Source of the DNA: JBIOJM01 sp044450785
Lineage (GTDB): Bacteria > Planctomycetota > Planctomycetia > Isosphaerales > Isosphaeraceae
DNA length: 13,213 nt
Direction of reading: 5' to 3'
Assembly (NCBI GenBank): GCA_044450785.1
Contig: JBIOJM010000290.1
Location: forward strand, 1-13,213
How positions within the stretch are numbered: the first letter of the stretch is position 1; every line of letters begins with the position of its first letter. Positions 1-6,756 of the stretch are shown piece after piece. The position numbers were made by a program, and so were the translations under genes. A model generated the notes under the pieces. That model was given only the letters and a program-made list of their open reading frames with translations, ran no database searches and was not told the origin of the DNA.

Positions 1-120
1 CTGCTCGAGCGCGCGATCCTCGCCGTCGATCTGCGGCTGCCCGACCGTTACGTGCTGCGCATGCCGGAAGTGCCCAAGCCGGCCGCCGCCAAAAAATCCA
101 AATCAGGGAAGCCGACATGA
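1..120 (+). CDS. 3' end of a gene, tentatively FtsQ/DivIB-like cell division protein (partial)
   Basis: The first 39 codons are open and end at a TGA at 118-120; the start lies outside the window. The visible tail carries the string AVDLRLPDRYVLRMPE and ends in a Lys/Ala/Pro-rich stretch. The VDLRLPDR pattern resembles the C-terminal end of the periplasmic beta-domain of FtsQ/DivIB, a bitopic inner-membrane protein of the septal peptidoglycan machinery. Only this short motif supports the call, so the name is tentative. An ATG at 117 overlaps the stop (ATGA) and has an AGGGA-like site upstream, but the frame it opens looks unlike a conserved gene. The next recognisable gene is convergent. Confidence 0.4.
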   Translation: MLERAILAVDLRLPDRYVLRMPEVPKPAAAKKSKSGKPT

Positions 121-431
121 ACAAGATCAACGCTAATCCCAGGGGAATTCGAATCCAGCGGAGCATCGTGAACCTCCTGGCGGCTGAGCATGAGCGCCGG
201 CCGACGCAGATGAATTGGGCGGGAGAAAACGAAGTCAAAGTCAGCGGATTGCCGATTTTGGATTGGTCCGTGCGAGAGTCCGCAATCCAAAATCGAAAAT
301 CCCATCCCCCTATCATACAACCCGATTATCGACGCCGTAAGGTCGAGATGGACGGCGCCATCGCTTTGTGAGGTGCATTGACTGCGGCGTGCCCGGCCTT
401 TTCGAGCGAGGCAACACCACGCCGCCGGCGG
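121..431. other. Convergent intergenic region, no recognisable gene
   Basis: This stretch separates the plus-strand partial gene from the convergent FHA gene ending at 432. A frame at 117-371 (84 codons, ATGA overlap with the previous stop) is open, but it has no recognisable domain, mixed third-position composition, and an inverted repeat running through it, so I do not call it. The only clear structure is the inverted repeat at 254-294. Around 284-301 the sequence reads AATCCAAAATCGAAAATC, a low-complexity A-rich string typical of dispersed intergenic repeats. Confidence 0.5.
254..294. repeat. Perfect 12-bp inverted repeat, possible bidirectional terminator or REP-like element
   Basis: GATTTTGGATTG at 254-265 is exactly complementary to CAATCCAAAATC at 283-294, with a 17-nt loop; a C/G pair at 253/295 extends the stem to 13. 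It sits between convergent genes, where a shared terminator is expected. There is no clean T-run, and the A/T-rich arms look like a dispersed repeat, so either role is possible. Confidence 0.5.
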
Positions 432-881
432 TCAAATATCGTCAAGGGGTACGAGGTCGATATCGGAGTCCGGTCGCGACGCTTTCCGGGTTGGGGTCGC
501 TGATTGGAGACTGGGAGCCAGCGGGGCGGGTCGTGCGGCGCTGGAGGCGGCCGCTCTGCGCGGCGAGGGAGTCACCGTGTCATCCGGCGTTTCGCTCTCC
601 AGCTCGAAGCGGAACAGGATTGGGCCGATCGCCAACTCGTCACCCGGCTGGAGTCGCGCTTCCTCCAGCAATCGCCCATTGACCCGCACTCCATTGCGGC
701 TGCCCAGGTCACGAATCAGCACCCGGTCGTAGGCGATGGCGACGCAACAGTGTCGCCTCGAGATTTTCGGCGAGTCGATGCGAACGTCGCACTCAAGGTG
801 CCGCCCGATGAGCAGGACCGGCCGATACAGAGTGATGAGCGGCGCAGTTCCCTTGACTAGTGGGACGATTCGGAACGACAT
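432..881 (-). CDS. FHA domain protein (149 aa)
   Basis: Residues 1-95 form a forkhead-associated domain, a phosphothreonine-peptide-binding beta-sandwich. The hallmark residues are present: GR at 26-27, SRRH at 41-44 and NG at 63-64, with the usual LQPGDELAIG turn before the last strand. The rest, about 55 residues, is a low-complexity Pro/Ala/Ser tail ending in an acidic DSDIDLVPLDD segment. There is no signal peptide or membrane segment, so it should be cytosolic. The ATG at 879-881 has a GGGAG ribosome site about ten bases upstream and lies 25 nt inside the end of the preceding FHA gene, suggesting translational coupling. The binding partner cannot be told from sequence; Ser/Thr-kinase signalling is a family-level inference. 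Confidence 0.85.
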   Translation of the reverse strand: MSFRIVPLVKGTAPLITLYRPVLLIGRHLECDVRIDSPKISRRHCCVAIAYDRVLIRDLGSRNGVRVNGRLLEEARLQPGDELAIGPILFRFELESETPDDTVTPSPRRAAASSAARPAPLAPSLQSATPTRKASRPDSDIDLVPLDDI

Positions 882-1447
882 TCGGCCGCATTCTCCCGGG
901 CATGATCCTCCACCAGGGGAGCCGGCTCGTCTTCACCTGGCCCATTCTCGCCAGCCATCTGCACGATGACTTGAATGCGGCACTTGTCGGCAACCCCGTT
1001 GGGCAGCAGCTTGCGAACCGCCGCCGCGAACGCATTTTCGCCCACATTCGCGAACGGGGCGACGACCTCGGCCGGCCGGGCGGAAACCGAGGCGGCACGT
1101 TCTTCCTCGGGCGCGGGCCGGCCCAGTATCAGGCCCCCTGGTTCGGCAATCGTCTGGTCGTGACCCTGCCCGTTCTCCAACCGATAACGGATGTGAGCGA
1201 TCGAAAGCTCATCCCCGGGACGAAGCCGGCCCCTTTCCACCCTTTGTCCATTGATGCGAATGCCATTGGTGCTTCCCAGGTCGCGCACCGTCACCTCGCC
1301 ATTGTCCTGGCTCATGCAACAGTGCTGCCGAGAAACACGCAGAGAATCCAGACGTGTGTCACACGACGGGTGCCGACCCACAACCACCATGGCGCGGTCC
1401 AGCATGATGTCTGGACCTTCATCGATGGCCACAAGTCGTGCGGGCAT
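857..1447 (-). CDS. FHA domain protein with C-terminal extension (196 aa)
   Basis: This is the first gene of the FHA pair. The N-terminal FHA domain (residues 1-90) carries GR at 24-25, SRQH at 39-42 and STNG at 59-62. A linker with NGQGHDQTIAEPGG (92-105) follows, then about 90 residues of unrecognised C-terminal region. I chose the ATG at 1447 because GAGGA lies nine bases upstream and the protein then begins MPARLVAIDEG, a natural first strand of the fold. A TTG at 1504 in the same frame would add 19 polar residues and has no comparable site. The two FHA proteins share the unusual RxHCC pattern after the Ser-Arg motif and are probably paralogues. A perfect TATAAT lies 71 bases upstream of the start. 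Confidence 0.85.
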   Translation of the reverse strand: MPARLVAIDEGPDIMLDRAMVVVGRHPSCDTRLDSLRVSRQHCCMSQDNGEVTVRDLGSTNGIRINGQRVERGRLRPGDELSIAHIRYRLENGQGHDQTIAEPGGLILGRPAPEEERAASVSARPAEVVAPFANVGENAFAAAVRKLLPNGVADKCRIQVIVQMAGENGPGEDEPAPLVEDHARENAAECRSESSH

Positions 1448-1517
1448 GGAGAGAGATCCTCGTCCGGAGCCGCTAGCGGAGATACATTCGTTATCGTCCG
1501 CCAAGAACTAGATCGCC

Positions 1518-1523
1518 ATTATA
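1518..1523 (-). promoter_or_regulatory. Candidate -10 box of the FHA operon
   Basis: The minus strand reads TATAAT here, a perfect sigma-70 -10 hexamer in a locally A/T-rich stretch, which would give a 5' leader of about 60 nt. No convincing -35 hexamer is seen at 16-18 bp, so this is a candidate only. Confidence 0.4.
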
Positions 1524-1700
1524 GATCAATTGTCTTCGAACTAGCCAGCGAGAAATTAATGAATCGTTACGATCCAATCCCCCGCGTTGTTCGATCCAAC
1601 GGTTCCGTCCGTCCCCGGTTTTCCGATCGATCAAAAACCAGGCGCACCACTTATCTCCCCCCTGACTCTTTTATTAAGTATAAATTGGGAAACTTGAAAA

Positions 1701-1721
1701 GGATACTGGATACTGGATATT
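1701..1721. repeat. Three tandem heptamers, GGATACT type
   Basis: GGATACT occurs at 1701-1707 and 1708-1714, followed by GGATATT at 1715-1721 (one mismatch). It is the same unit length as the larger arrays at 13014-13213 but a different sequence. Confidence 0.6.
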
Positions 1722-1790
1722 TCTGCGCGAACTCCCTGTTCTCACCCGAACACAAGCCGCAACCGCGACAAAACTCGGCATCTAACTTGC

Positions 1791-2780
1791 CTAAAAATGT
1801 CCCGCCTCGCGGAGCCAGGAAATGGCGTCGGCCAATGACTCGCGGATCGGGCGCGGGCACAGCCCGATCTCCGCGAGGCTCCGTGACGAGTCAAAATGCA
1901 TGATTCGCCTGCCGAGGCGGACGCCCGTCAGCGTCGCCTGCGGTGCTCGCCCGCTGAAATGGTCGGCGTGGAACTCACTCAGCCAGGCGACGGCGAGTCC
2001 CACCGGATAAGGCACGCGCCACCGCGGCACCCGAACGCCGGTCAACCCGCCGAGCAAGCCGAGCAGGCCGGCCAGCGTGAGGTTCTCGTGACCCAGCAGA
2101 TAGCGGCGCCCTGGTTCGGCTCGCTCCATCACCAGAGTAAGACCAAGTGCAACGTCGCGGACATCGATGAGATTGAGCGTGCAGTCCATCATGGCGGGGA
2201 GCGCTCCGCGGCAAAAGTCGAGGATCAACCGCGACGGCGGCGAGAGCCCTCGATCGCCGGGTCCAACCGGCATGGTGGGATTGGCCACCACCACCGGCAG
2301 CCCCCGAGCGGCCAGAAGAAACGCATACTTCTCGGCCAGTAGCTTCGACCGGCAATACGGGCCGACCGCATCGCTCCACGAAATCTCGATGTTCTCATCG
2401 ATCGGACCGTTCACCTTGGCCTTGGTCAGAATGCTCTCGGTGCTGGTGTGGAGGACCCGAAAGGCGCCGGCGGCCAGAGCAGCATCCAGCACGTTCACCG
2501 TCCCGCCATAATTCACATCATGAAACTCCCGGCGATCCCGCACCCACAAGTTGGGATTCGCCGCCAGGTGATAGACCCACCGCGCTCCCTCGAACGCTCG
2601 CGCCAGCGCGCCCCGTTCGCGTATGTCCGCGAAATACACCTCCGCCGCCTCGGGCAAGTGGCCCACCGCGGCCCCAGGCCGTTCCACCACACGGACAGGC
2701 TGGCCAGAATCAACCAACCGCGCGACCAGATGGCTGCCGATGAACCCCGCGCCGCCCGTCACAACTGTCCAGTCGCGCAT
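1791..2780 (-). CDS. NAD-dependent epimerase/dehydratase, extended SDR family, HpnA-like
   Basis: The 329-residue protein is an extended short-chain dehydrogenase/reductase. The Rossmann motif TGGAGFIG is at 8-15, the HLAA segment at 71-74, the catalytic Ser in HTSTES (111-116) and the YxxxK pair at Y142/K146. The later region, with NPTMPVGPGD, a LNLIDVRDVA stretch and YLLGHENLTL, follows the pattern of hopanoid-associated sugar epimerases (HpnA) and related dihydroflavonol reductase-like enzymes. Substrate assignment is by family pattern only; no hopanoid genes are visible here. The ATG at 2780 gives a start directly at the first beta strand; AAGGT lies 13 bases upstream, rather far. It follows the membrane protein gene by 49 nt on the same strand, so it is probably the last gene of that transcript. 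Confidence 0.85.
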   Translation of the reverse strand: MRDWTVVTGGAGFIGSHLVARLVDSGQPVRVVERPGAAVGHLPEAAEVYFADIRERGALARAFEGARWVYHLAANPNLWVRDRREFHDVNYGGTVNVLDAALAAGAFRVLHTSTESILTKAKVNGPIDENIEISWSDAVGPYCRSKLLAEKYAFLLAARGLPVVVANPTMPVGPGDRGLSPPSRLILDFCRGALPAMMDCTLNLIDVRDVALGLTLVMERAEPGRRYLLGHENLTLAGLLGLLGGLTGVRVPRWRVPYPVGLAVAWLSEFHADHFSGRAPQATLTGVRLGRRIMHFDSSRSLAEIGLCPRPIRESLADAISWLREAGHF

Positions 2781-2829
2781 ATTATCTGCTTATACCTTGA
2801 AGTATTCGCGTGAATCTGTGACCTGTCAT

Positions 2830-4956
2830 TTATCGAACCCGGTACAGCTCGTACTGGTCGTGACCGGGCCACTCGTGCTCGGAAACGACGAGCGAGGGGC
2901 CCTCCAGCACGCCCGCCGCGACCCACAGCGCGAATCGGTCGGGCGTTACGAAATCGGTGAATCCGTAACCGCCGGGCTGGCGATGCCGCTGGATCTCCTT
3001 CCAGTCGACGTAGACGTGGGTCAGTTTCCGCTCATGGAGTGCGCGGCGAAACTCGTCGGGCGTCTTGCCGCTCGCCAGCAGCTCGATCGTCTCCGGGTTG
3101 AAGACCGTGTTGTACGTGACGGCGTGATTGAGGTGGAACACCGCGGCCTGGCCGACCAATAGGGGCCTGGCATCTTCGGGCAGCTCGGTGTCCAGGCGGG
3201 CGAGCGGGCGATTCCATCGCTCGGGGACATTGCGGCGCAGGAAGACCAGGTCGCCGGTCCATTCGTTCAAGCCCGCCAGCGCCGTCGTGATGTAGGTGAG
3301 GTTCATCACGAGCGCGATTGTCAGGATCGTGCCCAGGAGGATGGTCCAACCGCGTCGGCGGCTCCAGTCCGCGCCCAGGCCGGCAAGAATGGCCAATGGG
3401 GGCAGAATCGGCAGCCAGAACCGGTCCACCCGGTGAGTCAAGAGCCACCAGGTGATGAACAGGTATGCCACGAATCCCCAGAGTGCAAACGCCAGTCGTC
3501 GCGAGCCGGCGCGGAGCAATGCCAGGGGAGCAAGTGCGGCGTAAAGCGGCGACTGCCAGTCAGACCGGCCGGCGACGTCGACGACCGAGCTCCACAATAA
3601 CCTGGTCTTGATCGGCAGGCGGCCATGCACTTTCGTCCATTGAGTTTCTCTTGCCGTGTCCCAGTAGCTCCCGTGGAAGAGACTGTTGGCGAGCGGATAA
3701 ACGGGGTTCCCCGTGTCCATCACATTCTTGCCGAGCCAAGGTCCCATCACGACCACCCAGCCCAGCAGAAAACGTCCCACCGGGAGGACGGACCGGCCCC
3801 GCCAGGAATCGACCATCGCCAGGACACCGAAGGGGATCACGGCCGAGATCAGGGCCGGATACTTGCAGCCCATCGCGCAGCCCGCCAGCAGACCCAGTAA
3901 TCCCCACGGCCTCCGCCCCGGCGTCGCGACCCGGACCACGGCCCAGATCATGGCACCGTGATAGAAGCAGAGCGGGCCTTCCACGTAAGCGAGCGCCGCC
4001 AGACGATAGATCCACGGGGTTGTCAGGTAAACGATGGCCGCGATCCAGGCCGCCCGGATCGATCCCCCCCGAGCTGTCGCGGCGGCGATCAAGATTGCCG
4101 TCGCCGGCCCGAAGAAGGCGACCAGGACCTGCCCCACCAGTCCCCCCCACCACCAATCGTTCAGCACCTCCATCCCCAGCAAGTGGAGCATCTCCACATC
4201 GAACGGCATGTTCGTGTAGACGTTGTGAGGCAAGAAAGCAATCCGGCCGGCGTGGAAATACTCCTTCGGTCCTTGGAGGTGGTACTCGAGGGCGTCGAAG
4301 TCAATGGTCGGCAGCATCGAGCCCAGGATCATCAGCACCACGAACGGGGTGATCACCAGTCCGAAGAGGTAGGAAGAGGAATCAAGCTTCGGTGTCGGGG
4401 CTCGCCAGAGCCGGGAGCTGAGCAACCCGGCGGCGGCGACTAATCCCAGGCCGGCCCGGCATGACCAGGGGTCGAGCCATCCCAGCCGGCCGACGATCAA
4501 GGTGATGACGCCCAGCAGGCCCGCGCCCACACCATAGTCGAGGGCCACCCGCTCGAGAATGCCCAAGCGCCCCTCCAACTGCAGGCCGCGGAGCACCAGG
4601 TCCCCGAGACCGGCCGCGGCGGCCGCGATCAGGCAGGCGGCCAGCAGGATGGAGACGCGCTGGGGCAGGTTCTCGAAGTGGCTGAGCTCCTCGAGCCCCT
4701 TTCCCAGAAACGAATCGCGGAAGGGAGTATCCGGCACGACTTCCGGAAACGCCTTGAGCAAGATCCAGCCCCGGCGCAATCCGCTGTCCGCCGGCACGCC
4801 GCGAAGTGGGACGATCAAGAACCAGGCCAGCCAGGCCAGCTCGACAATCGCCAGGATCGCAATCCCGAGGTGCAGCCAGCCGGCCGCCCGCGGCCGCGCG
4901 GGCGACTGCCCGGCTCCCGGATGGGACGGCGTTACAGCGTGGGCCCGATCGTCCAA
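2830..4956 (-). CDS. Polytopic membrane protein, GT-C / family 39-like glycosyltransferase
   Basis: A 708-residue protein with one N-terminal hydrophobic segment (about 28-50) and many further hydrophobic segments up to about residue 550, followed by a soluble C-terminal domain of about 150 residues. The first large loop has an acidic DFDALEYH motif (219-226) followed by GPKEY, as in GT-C enzymes that take sugars from polyprenyl-phosphate donors. A role in moving sugars onto envelope lipids or proteins is inferred from the fold pattern; no substrate can be named. It could also be an uncharacterised relative without transferase activity. Translation starts at a TTG (4954-4956) 25 nt inside the upstream dehydratase gene. 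No ATG occurs in frame for about 200 codons, so the TTG is needed. Confidence 0.75.
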   Translation of the reverse strand: MDDRAHAVTPSHPGAGQSPARPRAAGWLHLGIAILAIVELAWLAWFLIVPLRGVPADSGLRRGWILLKAFPEVVPDTPFRDSFLGKGLEELSHFENLPQRVSILLAACLIAAAAAGLGDLVLRGLQLEGRLGILERVALDYGVGAGLLGVITLIVGRLGWLDPWSCRAGLGLVAAAGLLSSRLWRAPTPKLDSSSYLFGLVITPFVVLMILGSMLPTIDFDALEYHLQGPKEYFHAGRIAFLPHNVYTNMPFDVEMLHLLGMEVLNDWWWGGLVGQVLVAFFGPATAILIAAATARGGSIRAAWIAAIVYLTTPWIYRLAALAYVEGPLCFYHGAMIWAVVRVATPGRRPWGLLGLLAGCAMGCKYPALISAVIPFGVLAMVDSWRGRSVLPVGRFLLGWVVVMGPWLGKNVMDTGNPVYPLANSLFHGSYWDTARETQWTKVHGRLPIKTRLLWSSVVDVAGRSDWQSPLYAALAPLALLRAGSRRLAFALWGFVAYLFITWWLLTHRVDRFWLPILPPLAILAGLGADWSRRRGWTILLGTILTIALVMNLTYITTALAGLNEWTGDLVFLRRNVPERWNRPLARLDTELPEDARPLLVGQAAVFHLNHAVTYNTVFNPETIELLASGKTPDEFRRALHERKLTHVYVDWKEIQRHRQPGGYGFTDFVTPDRFALWVAAGVLEGPSLVVSEHEWPGHDQYELYRVR

Positions 4957-6503
4957 GGCGCGAACTCCTCTTCCCCCACACCGGCCCGCTCGCTCTTCGT
5001 CTCTCCGCCACTCGCCACGTTCAGGATCATCTCGAATAGGCGGCGGCCCACATTTTCAACCGGCTCACCTTCGAGGATGGTGCCCGCGTCGAGGTCCATG
5101 TCGTCGATCATCCGCTCGTACATCGGCGTGTTGGTCGCCACCTTGATGCACGGCGTCGGTTTCAGGCCCAGCACGCTTCCCCGCCCCGTGGTGAAGACCA
5201 AAACGTTGGCCCCACCGGCGATGAGCCCGGTGGTGCAAGGCGGGTCGTAGCCCGGCGTGTCCATGAAAATCAGCCCGGGCTGATCGACCCGGTCGGCGTA
5301 GGGGACGACGTCGACCAGGGCGGTCGAGCCCGCCTTGGCCAGGGCACCCAGCGACTTCTCGTAGATCGTCGTCAGGCCGCCGGCCTTGTTCCCGGGTGAG
5401 GGGTTGTTGTCGATCCGGGCGCCGAAAACTCCCGTGTACCACTCCCACCACTTGATCCGGTCGACGAGCTTCTGGGCGACCTCGGGCGAGACCGCCCGGC
5501 GGGTCAGCAGATGCTCGGCGCCGTAGATCTCGGTCGTCTCGCCGAGGACGGCCGTCCCTCCCTGCGCAACGATCAAGTCGGCCGCCTCGCCCAGGGCCGG
5601 GTTGGCCGTCACGCCCGAGTTGCCGTCGGAGCCGCCGCACTCCATGGCCAGGCAGATCTTCGAAGCCGGCTGCTCGGTCCGCGTCCACGAATTGGCTTCG
5701 GGCATTAGCTCGTAGACGGCGCGCGCCGCCGCCTCGACCGTGCGGGTGATCCCCCCCTCTTCCTGAATATTGAGCGTCCGGGGCCGATGGGCGGGCTTCC
5801 GCCGCCCGTTATCCTTGGCTGGCCCCAGCGTTACCAGGTCTTGTGTGTCGACCAGGTGTTGAGCGTAGCCGACCTCGCAGCCGAGCCCCACGATCACGTA
5901 GGCCGCCACGTTGGGATGGTGAGCGAAGCCGGCCAGTACCCGCTCGAGGATCTGGTGGTCGGGGCCTTCGAAAGGCAGCCCGCAGCCCCCTTTGTGCGTG
6001 ATGGCGAACACTCCGTCGACGTTCGGAAAATCATGCCGCCACGCCCCGTCCCGGAATCGATCGGCGACGTAGCGCGAGGTGCTGGCCGAACAATTGACCG
6101 TACTGACGACGGCGATGTAATTCCGCGTCCCCACCCGCCCATCCGGCCGCAGGTAACCGCGAAACGTCCTGAGCCGATCCGGCCGCGGCGTCGCGGGCTG
6201 TTCCGACGCGAAGGCGTAGTCGCGCTCGAAAAGGTCGGCTTTCAGATTATGGACGTGGACCAGCGACCCGGCGGGAATCGCGGTCGAGGCGAAGCCGATG
6301 ATCTGTCCGTACTTGGAGACGGGCTCGCCCGCGGCGATATCGGTCAGTGCTACCTTGTGGCCCAGCCCGATCGGCTCGCGGACCTCGACGGTCCGCTCCC
6401 CCAGTTGCAGGACGAACCCGCGCGGGATCGGGCGGGCCGCCACCGCCACGGTGTCGTCGCTTCTCAAGACGACGGCCTTGGGACCATCGAGCGCAACCGC
6501 CAT
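4932..6503 (-). CDS. uxaA: UxaA-family dehydratase (altronate/galactarate dehydratase type)
   Basis: The 523-residue protein has the full architecture of the UxaA/GarD family: an N-terminal SAF domain (about 9-88) and the large catalytic domain (about 110-520). Visible family motifs are GRVGTRNYIAV (122-132) with NCSAS after it, THKGGCG (169-175), GLGCE (206-210), MECGGSDGNSG (287-297) and GNKAGGLTTIYEKS (371-384). Conserved Cys at 138, 174, 209 and 289 fit metal binding. Family members dehydrate altronate to 2-keto-3-deoxygluconate, or galactarate to its keto-deoxy product; sequence alone does not fix the substrate, so the symbol is a family label. The ATG at 6503 has AAGGGGG just upstream. 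The open frame continues further upstream to 6809, but that part has no homology and crosses the relic at 6593-6700. The last 25 nt overlap the next gene. Confidence 0.85.
   Translation of the reverse strand: MAVALDGPKAVVLRSDDTVAVAARPIPRGFVLQLGERTVEVREPIGLGHKVALTDIAAGEPVSKYGQIIGFASTAIPAGSLVHVHNLKADLFERDYAFASEQPATPRPDRLRTFRGYLRPDGRVGTRNYIAVVSTVNCSASTSRYVADRFRDGAWRHDFPNVDGVFAITHKGGCGLPFEGPDHQILERVLAGFAHHPNVAAYVIVGLGCEVGYAQHLVDTQDLVTLGPAKDNGRRKPAHRPRTLNIQEEGGITRTVEAAARAVYELMPEANSWTRTEQPASKICLAMECGGSDGNSGVTANPALGEAADLIVAQGGTAVLGETTEIYGAEHLLTRRAVSPEVAQKLVDRIKWWEWYTGVFGARIDNNPSPGNKAGGLTTIYEKSLGALAKAGSTALVDVVPYADRVDQPGLIFMDTPGYDPPCTTGLIAGGANVLVFTTGRGSVLGLKPTPCIKVATNTPMYERMIDDMDLDAGTILEGEPVENVGRRLFEMILNVASGGETKSERAGVGEEEFAPWTIGPTL
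4965..4970 (-). promoter_or_regulatory. Ribosome-binding site deciding a TTG start
   Basis: The minus strand reads GAGGAG, followed by an 8-nt spacer and TTG. It lies inside the last codons of the UxaA-family gene and supports the TTG start of the membrane protein gene. Confidence 0.65.
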
Positions 6504-6592
6504 TCCTGACCCCCTTGTCGTGAGTGCGTCATTGCCGGCTTGTTCTACCAGGCCAGTGTAGTGGTTTGACCCACGGTTTGGAAAGCGCCTGA

Positions 6593-6700
6593 AAAACGAC
6601 CCGCCGCCACAATCAGGTGAACGGTCAAGGTCACGATCAGACCATTGCCGAGCCAGGGGGCGACCCGCAAGCCGATGCCGATCGCTCGACGGACGAGTGA
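6593..6700 (+). pseudogene. Relic of an FHA-type gene (linker fragment)
   Basis: Between a TGA (6590-6592) and a TGA (6698-6700) this plus-strand frame encodes NGQGHDQTIAEPGG at 6620-6661. It is the same 14 residues as positions 92-105 of the FHA protein at 857-1447. The two DNA copies differ at five of 42 bases, every one a silent third-position change. Homology stops abruptly on both sides and no FHA core is found upstream. The fragment lies in the gap between the decarboxylase and UxaA-family genes, on the opposite strand. I read it as a truncated remnant of a gene that once evolved under protein-level selection. An alternative is a short functional peptide gene starting at GTG 6617, but no ribosome site is seen. 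Confidence 0.5.
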
Positions 6701-6756
6701 TACGTCTGACCCCGGGCTCGAGTTCCCAAGACATTCCTTGACGAGCCTCGGATCGA

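Larger units (their letters stand above)
1448..1790. other. Intergenic region between the epimerase and FHA operons
   Basis: No gene is seen. The region is markedly richer in A/T than its flanks, especially 1665-1725. It contains the TATAAT box at 1518-1523 and a short heptamer repeat at 1701-1721. No strong hairpin was found behind the epimerase stop at 1791. Confidence 0.55.

Noticed and set aside
117..371. 84-codon plus-strand frame with an ATGA overlap and a ribosome-like site
   Set aside because: No recognisable domain, an inverted repeat lies within it, and codon positions show no coding bias. It cannot be excluded fully.
857..881. 25-nt overlap of the FHA pair, the same length as the overlap at 4932-4956
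   Set aside because: The equal length looks like coincidence; the sequences are unrelated and each overlap is an ordinary translational-coupling arrangement.
860..1903. Long open frame of 347 codons on the plus strand
   Set aside because: It runs antisense to the FHA gene at 857-1447, whose domain motifs are unmistakable; the plus-strand translation has no domain and continues through the A/T-rich gap.
3651..4352. 233-codon plus-strand frame, very rich in Pro, Arg and Ser
   Set aside because: It is antisense to the membrane protein gene, whose hydrophobic segments explain the composition.
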